Positions 17,174 through 24,847 of a stretch of DNA of 36,624 nucleotides are shown piece by piece (the stretch's first letter is position 1; the number at the start of each line of letters is the position of its first letter). The notes beneath the pieces were generated by a model. That model saw only the letters and a list, made by a program, of their open reading frames with translations, was not told the DNA's origin and did not search any database. The stretch lies in the NCBI RefSeq assembly GCF_014873855.1, contig NZ_JADBEL010000017.1, positions 1-36,624 on the forward strand. Reading direction: 5' to 3'. This stretch comes from Sporosarcina limicola. GTDB lineage: Bacteria; Bacillota; Bacilli; Bacillales_A; Planococcaceae. The position numbers were made by a program, and so were the translations under genes.

Positions 17174-17728
17174 ATTAAAAACTGTCCCGCTCAACAACTC
17201 AACAATGCGCTTTTCTGTAAGTTCGGCATCATGGGTCTTACCCCAATCCACAACGAGCGCGAGATAGGCTTTAAATAATAGATATGCGATAAGTTCAGTG
17301 TCGCATTGTTTCAGCTCACCTTTTCTAATCGCCTTCTCAATTTTCTCTCTAATGTAAGAAACGATTTCTTTTTCAATCGCTTCCAACACTTCGCTTACAG
17401 CGGGTGTACGGATTTCTCTCTCTTCATCAACAAGTTTCGCATATAATTGATGTGTTTCACGGAATTTCAACATCTGCATCAATCGCGCATGCGCATTTTT
17501 TTCAAATGAAGCCCCTTCGACAGCTGCCGCATCCGCTTCAGTACGCATTTCGTTGATCATCTTCACGACGACAGCATTGAAAAGCTCTTCCTTATTGGCA
17601 AAAAACGTATAAATCGTCCCTTTGCCAACGTTTGCAATTTTTGCAACTTGATCCATTGTCGTCGCTTTGTAGCCGAACAACGAAAATGATTTTGCAGCCG
17701 CCTCCAAAATTTCCTGCCTGCGATCCAT
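17159..17728 (-). CDS. TetR-family repressor of yhgE (YhgD-like)
   Basis: 189 residues. An N-terminal TetR helix-turn-helix (about 1-50: ILEAAAKSFSLFGYKATTMDQVAKIANVGKGTIYTFFANKEEL) is followed by an all-helical ligand and dimer domain. It lies directly upstream of yhgE on the same strand, the arrangement seen for yhgD-yhgE in B. subtilis. Matching 23-bp operators before both genes suggest it represses itself and yhgE. The ligand is unknown. ATG 17728 has a GAGGTGGAG-type site upstream. Confidence 0.85.
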   Translation of the reverse strand: MDRRQEILEAAAKSFSLFGYKATTMDQVAKIANVGKGTIYTFFANKEELFNAVVVKMINEMRTEADAAAVEGASFEKNAHARLMQMLKFRETHQLYAKLVDEEREIRTPAVSEVLEAIEKEIVSYIREKIEKAIRKGELKQCDTELIAYLLFKAYLALVVDWGKTHDAELTEKRIVELLSGTVFNSLLL

Positions 17729-17760
17729 TTCTCCACCTCACTTTGAATGGAATTTCCGAT

Positions 17761-17820
17761 TGACCAAAATACATTTACGGTCATCTAGTCATTATATTAC
17801 ACCGGGTGATTAAAGATTGC
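17761..17820 (-). promoter_or_regulatory. Promoter and operator of the TetR gene
   Basis: On the minus strand, -35 TTGCAA (17815-17820) and -10 TAATAT are 17 bp apart. Immediately downstream, TGACC (17761-17765) and GGTCA (17779-17783) form the arms of a 23-bp site, equal in length and arms to the one before yhgE. Confidence 0.65.
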
Positions 17821-17886
17821 AAGTGTTTTATTCGAGAGAAATGATTTTATTGTACTTGGCGCGGCTAGTCGTACTTGTTGGCGGGG

Positions 17887-18040
17887 TTATCACCGCCTTG
17901 ACGCACTTTATCACCGCCTTGGCGCACTTTATCACCGCCTTGGCACACTTTATCACCGCCTTGGCTCACTTTATCACCGCCTTTGGCACACTTTATCACC
18001 ACCTTGGCGCACTTTATCACCGCCTTGGCGCACTTTATCA
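17887..18040 (-). repeat. Tandem array B, 21-bp units (7 copies)
   Basis: Seven head-to-tail units starting TTATCACCGCCTTGG with tails such as CGCACT, all 21 bp except one of 22 bp (17971-17992), then a broken eighth (TTATCATG). The gap 17785-18157 otherwise holds the TetR promoter and the ABC-F terminator. A frame runs through the array as a hydrophobic seven-residue repeat, but there is no convincing start or ribosome binding site. Reverse-complemented, the unit begins AAGGCGGTGATAAAG, which resembles the AAGCGACTGATCACG head of array A. Confidence 0.9.
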
Positions 18041-18104
18041 TGCTCCCGGTTGTGAATTATCCTCAGTTTGATACTTCACCGAACGAATGAGTTTTAATTA
18101 AACC

Positions 18105-18145
18105 CAAAAAAGCCCGCAAAAGGATTGCTCCCTCTCCAGGCTTCA
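18105..18145 (-). terminator. Terminator of the ABC-F gene
   Basis: AAGCCCG (18110-18116) pairs with CAGGCTT (18137-18143). On the minus strand the stem is followed by TTTTTTGGG. It lies just after the ABC-F stop. Confidence 0.6.
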
Positions 18146-18157
18146 TTGCTCAATCAT

Positions 18158-20026
18158 CTATTCAGTTTCATCCATCCACAATTCATAATAAGAATCCAAT
18201 TTCTCTTTTAAATCCTTAACTTCCTTTATAAGCGAATCATACTTCTCCCAATTCGGTTCAGCCTTAGACTCATTTTCCAATGCGGTGATGTCGAGTTCAA
18301 GCTTCGCGATTTCTTCTTCCACGTTTACTGTTACAACTTTGCCCACTTTTACAGGCTTCGGTTTCTTAACAGTAGGCTCAATCACTTCAATTTCCCTACG
18401 ACTTTGAAGTTCCTGCCACTTCTCACGCGCCCAATTGTACGGCCCTTCGAACGTCATGATTTCCCCATTTTCTAACCATGCCGTCCGAGGGAATAATTTA
18501 TTCAAAAAGTAACGGTCATGTGACACTGCCATGATTGTACCTGTAAAGTCTTCCAATGCTTCCTCAAGCACTTCACGTGAGTCGATATCCAAATGGTTTG
18601 TCGGTTCATCAAGCACAAGAAAATTAATATCTTGGTGCATAAGTTGAACTAGGCGCAGTCGCATACGCTCGCCGCCGCTCAAGTCTGCAATACGTTTGAA
18701 CACATCAGGTCCGTAAAACATGAATTTCGCCAATATATGCCGCGCATCACCTTCTGCGACACTGACCCCGTCCCGGAACACGTCAATTAGGCGGGCTTTC
18801 GGATTGATGATTTCAAAATGCTGCGATAAAAACCCTACCTTCACGTTACTCCCTAACTTGCTCAGTCCACGGTCAACCGGAAGTTCACCCAACAGTATCT
18901 TCAATAGGGTCGATTTCCCACTTCCATTTCGACCCACAATCGCCGTCCGATCCTTCCAATACACATGGAGGTTCGCACCCTTTAACAGTTCCTGCTCTCC
19001 AAACGCCTTCGATACATTTTCCATCACGACAACTTCTTTGCCGCTCCGAGGTGCAGCTTCAAAAGACAATGACATCTTCTTTGGATCGATGAGCGGCTTC
19101 CTAACCTTCTCCATCCGTTCGAGTGCCCGCTCCATATTCCGCGCTTGTCGGTGCAACCCTGCATTCGGTGGATTTGCTTCATTCGCCCACAGTCTGAGTC
19201 GCTTAATGGATTCCTTCATTTTCTTAATTTTCTTCTGCTGTTCTTCGAAATCTTGGAACTCCCGCATGAGCCGCTCTTCTTTTTCTTTAATGAAGGAAGA
19301 ATAATTTCCATGATAAAGATGGAGTTCTCCCTCTTCCAAATCCGCAATCTTCATCACGACACAATCTAGGAAATAGCGGTCATGCGAAACGATTACGATC
19401 GTTCCTGGATAATCTTTTAGATAGTCCTCAAGCCATTCCACTGCAAATAAATCGAGGTGATTCGTCGGTTCATCCAATAACAGCAAATCCGGTTTGGTCA
19501 ATAAAAGCTTGCCTAGCATAATCTTCGTCTGTTCTCCGCCACTCAATTTCTCGAAGGATCTTCCAACAAACGATTTTAATTGAAGCCCGTTAATGACCTT
19601 CTCAACTTCCGAATCCATGACATATCCATCACGCTGAGCGAACTTTTCCTGTAGATCCCCGTATATATAAAGCAACTTTTCCATTTCACCATTTTCGGTA
19701 TTGGCCAACATGGTTTCCAACTCGGACATTTTTTCCTGCATTTCCTTCAGCTCTTGAAAAGCACTGTAGAGTATATCGTGACCAGTCGTCTCTTTACCGA
19801 ATGAAGGGATTTGCGCCAGATACCCTATTTTCGTCCCCTTTTTATAATGAATAAATCCGTTATCCGGTTGTTCGATTCCAGAAACCAGCTTGAATAATGT
19901 GGTTTTCCCGCTCCCATTCCGCCCCACAACGCCTAATTTGTCTCCCGTTTTGATTTCCAATGAAAGTTCTTCAAATATTATATTTCCACCGAGCATTTTG
20001 CTTATATTTTGAATTGTACAGATCAT
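18158..20026 (-). CDS. ABC-F family ATPase (ribosome-associated)
   Basis: 622 residues with two ABC domains in one chain and no membrane segment. Domain 1: Walker A GRNGSGKTT at 35-43, LSGGEQTK near 158, LLLLDEPTNHLD near 180. A charged linker (about 245-325) forms the tRNA-interaction helices. Domain 2: GRNGSGKST near 362, LSGGERMR near 448, FLVLDEPTNHLD. A C-terminal coiled coil (about 560-620) follows. ABC-F proteins bind the ribosomal E site to relieve stalls or displace antibiotics. The exact subgroup is not certain: the linker with RQARNMERALERM resembles resistance-type members, but a housekeeping role is possible. The start has a GGAAGCGGA site. Its 550-bp upstream region holds a promoter, a small ORF and a terminator. 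Confidence 0.88.
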   Translation of the reverse strand: MICTIQNISKMLGGNIIFEELSLEIKTGDKLGVVGRNGSGKTTLFKLVSGIEQPDNGFIHYKKGTKIGYLAQIPSFGKETTGHDILYSAFQELKEMQEKMSELETMLANTENGEMEKLLYIYGDLQEKFAQRDGYVMDSEVEKVINGLQLKSFVGRSFEKLSGGEQTKIMLGKLLLTKPDLLLLDEPTNHLDLFAVEWLEDYLKDYPGTIVIVSHDRYFLDCVVMKIADLEEGELHLYHGNYSSFIKEKEERLMREFQDFEEQQKKIKKMKESIKRLRLWANEANPPNAGLHRQARNMERALERMEKVRKPLIDPKKMSLSFEAAPRSGKEVVVMENVSKAFGEQELLKGANLHVYWKDRTAIVGRNGSGKSTLLKILLGELPVDRGLSKLGSNVKVGFLSQHFEIINPKARLIDVFRDGVSVAEGDARHILAKFMFYGPDVFKRIADLSGGERMRLRLVQLMHQDINFLVLDEPTNHLDIDSREVLEEALEDFTGTIMAVSHDRYFLNKLFPRTAWLENGEIMTFEGPYNWAREKWQELQSRREIEVIEPTVKKPKPVKVGKVVTVNVEEEIAKLELDITALENESKAEPNWEKYDSLIKEVKDLKEKLDSYYELWMDETE

Positions 20027-20061
20027 AGTTTTCCGCTTCCTTTCGTCCTGTTCACACAGCT

Positions 20062-20180
20062 GGAAGCAACAAAAGCGTAAGGCGCCGACTAGACGCGACG
20101 GGTACAGACGATTTGCGAGGAGGCGTACTTAAGCCACCACAGCAAATTGACAAGGAGGGATGAAGTTCAATCCCTCCCAT
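20062..20180 (-). other. Structured intergenic element ahead of the ABC-F gene
   Basis: The stretch starts with AAAAGCGTAAGGCGCC, similar to the AAAAGCGTAGGGTACC at 24724, and holds two hairpins. One has arms ATTTGCGAGGAGGC and GCCACCACAGCAAAT (20111-20147, imperfect); the other GGAGGGAT / ATCCCTCC (20154-20177, perfect). It may be a degenerate copy of the dispersed AAAGCGTA-type intergenic repeats common in bacilli, or part of the 5' untranslated region of the ABC-F mRNA. An open frame on the minus strand (20052-20267) has no start signal and looks spurious. Confidence 0.45.
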
Positions 20181-20200
20181 GGGACCCAAGCGGCTGGATG

Positions 20201-20232
20201 TCAACAAAAAAAGACCGCAATTAAGCGATCTT
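20201..20232 (-). terminator. Terminator between the small ORF and the ABC-F gene
   Basis: On the minus strand AAGATCGC (20232-20225) pairs with GCGGTCTT (20218-20211) with one G-U pair, followed by seven T. It lies about 48 nt after the small ORF and about 175 nt before the ABC-F start, where it could end a short leader transcript. Confidence 0.75.
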
Positions 20233-20279
20233 CTCCTTAGATATTTTCGTAAGGAATGAAGTGCCAAACAGCTGTGTGA

Positions 20280-20399
20280 TTACTGAATTTGTCTGAAATA
20301 GGACAGATTTATCCCGTTGAGCACAATTTCATGAGTAATTGCACATGAAGTAGCTAAATATTCCAATAGACTTTCACGTGCATACACAGTGTCTAACAT
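20280..20399 (-). CDS. Possible 39-residue small protein or leader peptide
   Basis: ATG 20399 opens a 39-codon frame (MLDTVYARES...) behind a strong GGAGGTGAGG site and a good promoter (20434-20462), and a terminator follows. I recognise no family. A second ATG at 20403, in another frame and better spaced from the same site, gives a 9-residue peptide (MNVRHCVCT). Either could be translated. The arrangement of strong promoter, tiny ORF, terminator and then an ABC-F gene resembles ribosome-mediated attenuation known for several ABC-F resistance genes, but it could equally be an independent small gene. Confidence 0.4.
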   Translation of the reverse strand: MLDTVYARESLLEYLATSCAITHEIVLNGINLSYFRQIQ

Positions 20400-20433
20400 T
20401 CATTCCTCACCTCCGAGTAGTAATAGTAAGAAT

Positions 20434-20462
20434 AGTGTAGCATGTATTGGCTCTATCGGCAA
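20434..20462 (-). promoter_or_regulatory. Promoter of the small ORF / ABC-F leader
   Basis: On the minus strand, -35 TTGCCG (20457-20462), 17-bp spacer, -10 TACACT (20434-20439) with an extended TGC just upstream of the -10. It points at the GGAGGTGAGG ribosome binding site 25-30 bp further on. Confidence 0.6.
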
Positions 20463-20576
20463 CTATTTTTTAAGATAGTATCATTTGCGTCAATGTACTA
20501 TAAGGTAGCGAATGAAATGGAGGGGATTTTATTTTGAAAAACAGTAAACGAATTAACAAAATCATTATCAACCTCA

Positions 20577-21521
20577 CTAGTTCATTTTTCTTAACTTCTC
20601 AATCGCTTCTTTATCCAAATGAGTTACTTTAGCAATAATGTCAATTGATAAACCTTCTTTTAACATCTCAAGAACAACTTCTATTTTACCTTTTTCTATT
20701 CCTTTTTCTATTCCTTTTTCTATTCCTTTCCGAATACCTCTTTCCTCCCAAGAATTCGGCAGCCTTGTGAACTCTTCTGCATTTTCCAATTGGCTAATTT
20801 CTCGCATGAGCTCTTGCTCCTCCTTTTCATCGAGCTTCAAGTATTGTTCAAAAAAGTCATTGATGAATCTTGCGCGGGCCGGGTTGAGTTCCATCTTAAG
20901 CATCATGCGCAAAAACTCCATTTTCACCTGCACTTTTTCCTCTTCACGGTAACCCATTTTACCCAACAATGCCGCCGCTACTGGATTATCTGACTGCAAA
21001 TAGTCTCGCCAATTCATTTTCTTCAATTCTAACATTAAAAAGTTGAATGTTAATACATGAAAGAAAGGAAACTCGATGATAAACTGATTGTGTTCTGTAT
21101 GTTTATCCTCATAACTAAAGACAGCAATTGGTAAGATCGGCTTTCTGTACTTATTGTAAAGCAGACTGAAATAATTATACATTCGCTGGTGAAAGTCTTT
21201 TTGGTAAGAACTTTGCGGCTCTATATGAATAATAATTAGTGTGTCTTTCCCTTTCAACTTCGCCTCAATCACAATATCCACCCGCCGGTTTTCACCGATG
21301 ATTAAATCCGTGAACAGTTCTTCAGACAATGGTTTAATCGACATGAAGTCAATGCCTTCATGTACATCTGGGAAAAAAGCTTCTAGAAAATCAACAAAAA
21401 AGTTGTTGATAAGTTCTTTGAAAAGTTGATCATGTTTTATATACTTTTTCTTTTCTTCTCGAATCACCGTCGCCGTGTTATAAGGCATAGAAGATTCCTT
21501 CACACACGCGATTACAGCCAT
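20577..21521 (-). CDS. Rpn-family PD-(D/E)XK nuclease (recombination-promoting, transposase-like)
   Basis: 314 residues. KHDQLFKELI near 30 is the family entry motif. The nuclease core reads RRVDIVIEAK (Asp82) and IIIHIEPQS (Glu101, Gln103), the D...ExQ form of the PD-(D/E)XK site. Family members cut DNA and have been tied to recombination and, in E. coli, to phage defence. The C-terminal part carries a run of GIEKG repeats (about 263-283) encoded by an exact 12-bp DNA repeat at 20694-20728 on the plus strand, a likely slippage site. AAAGGATG precedes ATG 21521. An internal start at 20906 could yield a separate C-terminal protein. It stands alone between unrelated genes, as expected for a mobile gene. 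Confidence 0.85.
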   Translation of the reverse strand: MAVIACVKESSMPYNTATVIREEKKKYIKHDQLFKELINNFFVDFLEAFFPDVHEGIDFMSIKPLSEELFTDLIIGENRRVDIVIEAKLKGKDTLIIIHIEPQSSYQKDFHQRMYNYFSLLYNKYRKPILPIAVFSYEDKHTEHNQFIIEFPFFHVLTFNFLMLELKKMNWRDYLQSDNPVAAALLGKMGYREEEKVQVKMEFLRMMLKMELNPARARFINDFFEQYLKLDEKEEQELMREISQLENAEEFTRLPNSWEERGIRKGIEKGIEKGIEKGKIEVVLEMLKEGLSIDIIAKVTHLDKEAIEKLRKMN

Positions 21522-21721
21522 CTATACACATCCTTTCTCAATTAGTGATGTATTAGCCAAGGTGTAATTCTCTATATGGTGAAGTATAACAAAAAGTCTG
21601 ACAAAGAACAAGTATTCTGTTTTGATTCTAAAAAGGTCTGATTAGATGAAAAAAAAAATGCCTAATCGCAATGATTTGGCACTCTTTTTAAGGAGAGTTC
21701 TGCAGATAGAGAAAAGAATGA

Positions 21722-21770
21722 TAAATAACCCACAGTATATGAAAAGACATCGTACTGTGGGTTATTTAGT
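21722..21770 (-). terminator. Long hairpin after the BmrA-type exporter gene
   Basis: Perfect 15-bp arms AAATAACCCACAGTA (21723-21737) and TACTGTGGGTTATTT (21753-21767) with a 15-nt loop. It begins about 15 bp after the exporter stop on the minus strand. The T-run is short but the stem is strong. The rest of the gap 21522-21783 holds nothing I could identify beyond the Rpn promoter region. Confidence 0.65.
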
Positions 21771-21783
21771 ATGGAGTACACCC

Positions 21784-23517
21784 CTAAGCCAATTGTTGCT
21801 CGGCAAATTCACGATACAACGCATGGGATTGTGTCAATTCCTGATGGGTTCCACTGCCTGTCACTTGCCCATTCTCGATGAAAATAATTTTATCCGCATC
21901 GACAATTGTTGATAATCTGTGTGCAATGACAAACGTTGTGCGTCCTTCCATTAATCGTGTCAGTGCATCTTGTACGACACCTTCCGATTGGCTATCTAAA
22001 CTGGCCGTTGCTTCGTCCATCATTAATATCTTGGGATCTCGTAAAAAAGCCCGTGCGATGGCGATACGCTGTCTTTGACCACCTGATAGTTTCACACCAC
22101 GCTCACCAACTTCGGTGTCCAACCCTTTTGAAAATGTTTTAATGAATTCATCGGCATAGGCCATTTCAGCGACTTCCCAAAGCTGTTCGTCCGAAATGTT
22201 TTCACCATCTATTAAACCGTAGCATAGGTTCTCCCGAATCGTCCCGGCCATCATGGCACTTTCTTGTGACACGTAACCGATTTGACTGCGCCAAGACGCC
22301 ATCGACAGCTCCATTATAGGGGTATCACCGATTCGAATTTCACCGGCAGTCGGCTCATAAAATCGTTCCAACAAACCAAACATCGTCGTTTTCCCTCCGC
22401 CACTCGGACCAGCAAATGCAATCATTTCACCAGGCTGGGCTTCAAAGGACACTTTTTCAAGTACAGACTCGCCTTCTTCATACGCAAAGGATACATCCAC
22501 CACACGAATCGGTTTGTTCGTAATATCTACTCCCAAGCCTTCCTGCCCCTCTTCTAGTGGCAGTTCTAGAATATCGATAATACGCTCCGTGGCACCTTTT
22601 GCTTTTTGTAGCTGAGTAAAAAACATCGCAAATGACGTAATTGGAAAAATGATTTGGAATAAATAAAGCAAGAATGCAACGAGTTCACCTGTAGACATCG
22701 TTCCATTCGCAACACGCATACCGCCATACCCAATGATCATCACAATGACAATCATGACAACCATATACATTAAAGGGGCAATCAGTGCAGTGATACGTGC
22801 TTCTTTCAAACCGAATCCGAGCAACTTCCCGATGCCAGATAACCCTTTTGCCTCTTCATTCTGTTCCGCATTCGAAGCTTTCATCAGACGGATTTCACTA
22901 AGTGTCTGTTGAATATGGCCTGTAAACACAGCAGTTTCATCTTGCAAGCCGCGCGATATTTTCGCCATTTTCGTACCAAGCGGAATCATAATCCCAACCG
23001 TAATTGGAACCGAAATTAACATGATAAGTGTCATTTTCCAATCCATGATGAGTAAAATTGTGACCGCACCAATAATTGAAATAATCCCTGTGATGAATTG
23101 CGGGAAATGATCAGAAATTAATTCCCGTACGATTCCTGTGTCATTCACAACACGACTCACCGTTTCACCGCTGGATTCCTTGTCGAAATGACTGACAGGC
23201 AAACGAATAAGTTTTCCCCACATCCGATTACGTAGATTGGCAACCACTTTCTGCCCGACATAACTGAGTAAATAGATGGACACGCCATTTATAATCGCTT
23301 GGAAAATAAACGCCGCCCCGATGCCAATCATAATTGGGACACTTAACGAGGATACTGAAAAGCCATCCACTAAATTCTTCGTTAGTAATGGGACAACCAA
23401 GCCTGCAAGCGTTGTGAGAATACTAGCCGTTAACCCGACAAATAGAGCTGTTTTCGGTATTTTAGTAGATAAAATAAGGGAGAAAAACGGCTTTAAACCG
23501 ACCTTGTTCTTTTCCAT
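21784..23517 (-). CDS. bmrA: BmrA-type homodimeric multidrug ABC exporter
   Basis: 577 residues: six-helix membrane domain (about 1-320) followed by an ATPase. It closely follows B. subtilis BmrA throughout (LVDGFS, KLIRLPVSHFD, SGETVSRVVNDT, VKASNAE-like, AFLLYLFQIIFP). Walker A GPSGGGKTT is near 370, signature LSGGQRQR, Walker B ILMMDEATASLD and H-loop IAHRLST. The catalytic Glu and His are both present, so it can work as a homodimer, unlike the degenerate half at 354-2096. I chose ATG 23517, with GGAG 9 nt upstream, over the TTG at 23532 that overlaps this site. Expected to expel hydrophobic drugs. Confidence 0.88.
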   Translation of the reverse strand: MEKNKVGLKPFFSLILSTKIPKTALFVGLTASILTTLAGLVVPLLTKNLVDGFSVSSLSVPIMIGIGAAFIFQAIINGVSIYLLSYVGQKVVANLRNRMWGKLIRLPVSHFDKESSGETVSRVVNDTGIVRELISDHFPQFITGIISIIGAVTILLIMDWKMTLIMLISVPITVGIMIPLGTKMAKISRGLQDETAVFTGHIQQTLSEIRLMKASNAEQNEEAKGLSGIGKLLGFGLKEARITALIAPLMYMVVMIVIVMIIGYGGMRVANGTMSTGELVAFLLYLFQIIFPITSFAMFFTQLQKAKGATERIIDILELPLEEGQEGLGVDITNKPIRVVDVSFAYEEGESVLEKVSFEAQPGEMIAFAGPSGGGKTTMFGLLERFYEPTAGEIRIGDTPIMELSMASWRSQIGYVSQESAMMAGTIRENLCYGLIDGENISDEQLWEVAEMAYADEFIKTFSKGLDTEVGERGVKLSGGQRQRIAIARAFLRDPKILMMDEATASLDSQSEGVVQDALTRLMEGRTTFVIAHRLSTIVDADKIIFIENGQVTGSGTHQELTQSHALYREFAEQQLA

Positions 23518-23664
23518 TGTTGTTAACTCCAATCCGTTGAATCTTGTTTATAAATAGGTTGTTGCATAGCAAATCCCTTTCATCACTTAAGCCTTACATT
23601 CATTTTACAACAGTAACAGGGTATTTGGGAAACAGGACAAATCTGCAACCAATTATTTCCTTAT

Positions 23665-23841
23665 AAAAATATGGCTCAACACCAACGAATGTACTTGACT
23701 TTTACAATAACGTAGAAGTTCCTCGCTACCTTCTAGTAAAATCGATTATTTGCTAGTACTTTCAACCTTGGAGGATACGGGGTACAGATTTTTTTATATT
23801 TTTTATGTCAAGTACAGACTATGGTGTTGAGCCAAAAATAT
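23665..23841. mobile_element. 161-bp MITE with ISL3-like ends and 8-bp target duplication
   Basis: The element itself is 23673-23833. Its ends are inverted repeats: GGCTCAACACCA at the left and the same 12 bases on the opposite strand at the right, with further matches (TGTACTTGAC about 18 bp in on both sides). It is flanked by an exact 8-bp direct repeat AAAAATAT (23665-23672 and 23834-23841). GGCTC ends and 8-bp duplications are ISL3-family features. It has no coding capacity, so it would have moved with a transposase from elsewhere. It occupies most of the gap 23518-23948, between the bmrA start and an AIM24 gene. Confidence 0.85.
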
Positions 23842-23879
23842 AATTTTAAGTTTGAATTAAAAGTTTCTTATCCAAACTA

Positions 23880-23914
23880 AAAAAACCTGAAAGGAGTTCA
23901 CCCTTCAGGTTTTT
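23880..23914 (-). terminator. Terminator of the first AIM24 gene
   Basis: AAAAACCTGAAAGG (from 23881) pairs with CCCTTCAGGTTTTT (to 23914) around AGTTCA. Strong stem with A and T runs on both sides, 35 bp after the AIM24 stop on the minus strand. Confidence 0.85.
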
Positions 23915-23948
23915 AATAGTTACTGCGGTATCATTCGTTTAGGTAACT

Positions 23949-24647
23949 TTACGAAGAACTATTCCCACTCATATAAACTTCTTCAAACGGTTGAATGATG
24001 ACAAACCCTTCACCGGAAAATTCCATTTGAATAGATTCGCCGCTCCCTCTGCCAAGGAAGGTCCGAATACTAATGTCTGTCCTGAATTCAGGCGTTAAAT
24101 GGCCGGACCATGCAACAGTGGCATTTGGATCTGTAATAACTGGTTCACCAGGACGGACAAGCAGCGTTAACGGCTCAAAATGAGTAGTAATCGCAACTTT
24201 TCCCGTGCCTTGCAAAGTTACGTTGAACAATCCGCCAGACATCATACCTGCCACTTTTTTCATAAGTTTAATATCCCATTTAATGCTCGGTTCAAACGCA
24301 AGAAGGTCATTGCCATTTACCGTGATTGACTCATTATTCAAGTCAAAAATAGTAATCTTCTTCCCCTGATCTGCTAAGTATAGTCGCCCATTTCCTATCG
24401 CTTTCATAAGTGAGGTACCCTCGCCCGTGAACGCCTTTTTAAACATCATGCCTACGCCGTGCTCAAGTATTTTCTCCCGTTCAAACTTAATCTGACCCGT
24501 ATAGGAAATCATAGAACCCATCTTCGCCCAAACCAGATCTGTTAAATTCACTTCTAAAATCCGAGGCGTCTCTAACTCAAAATACTCATTCACCCGCTCA
24601 TCTTGCTTCGTCTGTTTGATAAATTCATTAATCGAATACTTACCCAT
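23949..24647 (-). CDS. AIM24-family protein
   Basis: 232 residues, mostly beta-strand, with no membrane segment. Family patterns: ILEVNLTDLVWAKMGSMISYTGQIKFERE near 30-58, TGEGTSLMKAIGNGRLYLADQGKKI, and the C-terminal FSGEGFVIIQP. AIM24 proteins form double-beta-sandwich folds; the yeast founder is mitochondrial, and the bacterial function is unknown. A second member of the same superfamily lies at 31773-32573. The call is secure at family level only. AGGGGAAAT is just upstream of ATG 24647. Confidence 0.82.
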   Translation of the reverse strand: MGKYSINEFIKQTKQDERVNEYFELETPRILEVNLTDLVWAKMGSMISYTGQIKFEREKILEHGVGMMFKKAFTGEGTSLMKAIGNGRLYLADQGKKITIFDLNNESITVNGNDLLAFEPSIKWDIKLMKKVAGMMSGGLFNVTLQGTGKVAITTHFEPLTLLVRPGEPVITDPNATVAWSGHLTPEFRTDISIRTFLGRGSGESIQMEFSGEGFVIIQPFEEVYMSGNSSS

Positions 24648-24847
24648 CTAAATTTCCCCTCTCACTAATTCGTGCTACCTATACATACGTGTGAATGGAA
24701 AAAAAGATTCAATTGGGCAAACGAAAAGCGTAGGGTACCCGATAGGCATCAGTCGGTCCAACGACGTGGCGGTTTTTGCCGCATAGATGGAACTCTTATG
24801 ACCCGAGCGACTGGCGCACAAAGTTAGACAACATTGAAAAATTCAAC
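24648..24847. other. Gap with a degenerate intergenic repeat
   Basis: AAAAGCGTAGGGTACC at 24724 resembles the AAAAGCGTAAGGCGCC element at 20072. Near 24806 there is one solitary AGCGACTGGCGCAC, close to the head of arrays A, C and E. No ORF with start signals and no clear terminator was seen. Confidence 0.35.

Noticed and set aside
17817..18071. 84-codon plus-strand frame across array B
   Set aside because: It owes its openness to the 21-bp repeat; no ribosome binding site, low-complexity product, and it crosses the TetR promoter.
18720..19304. 194-codon frame antisense to the ABC-F gene
   Set aside because: A shadow of a clear ABC-F coding sequence, without a ribosome binding site.
20052..20267. 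71-codon minus-strand frame before the ABC-F gene
   Set aside because: No start signal; it spans a terminator and two hairpins and has low-complexity Leu/Ser/Arg content.
20534..20632. 32-codon TTG frame behind GGAGGGGA on the plus strand
   Set aside because: The ribosome binding site is good, but the frame runs antisense into the Rpn gene and matches nothing; it may be the stub of a lost gene. Not supported enough to annotate.
21646..21912. 88-codon plus-strand frame after the Rpn gene
   Set aside because: It reads through the 15-bp terminator stem and the antisense end of the BmrA-type gene.
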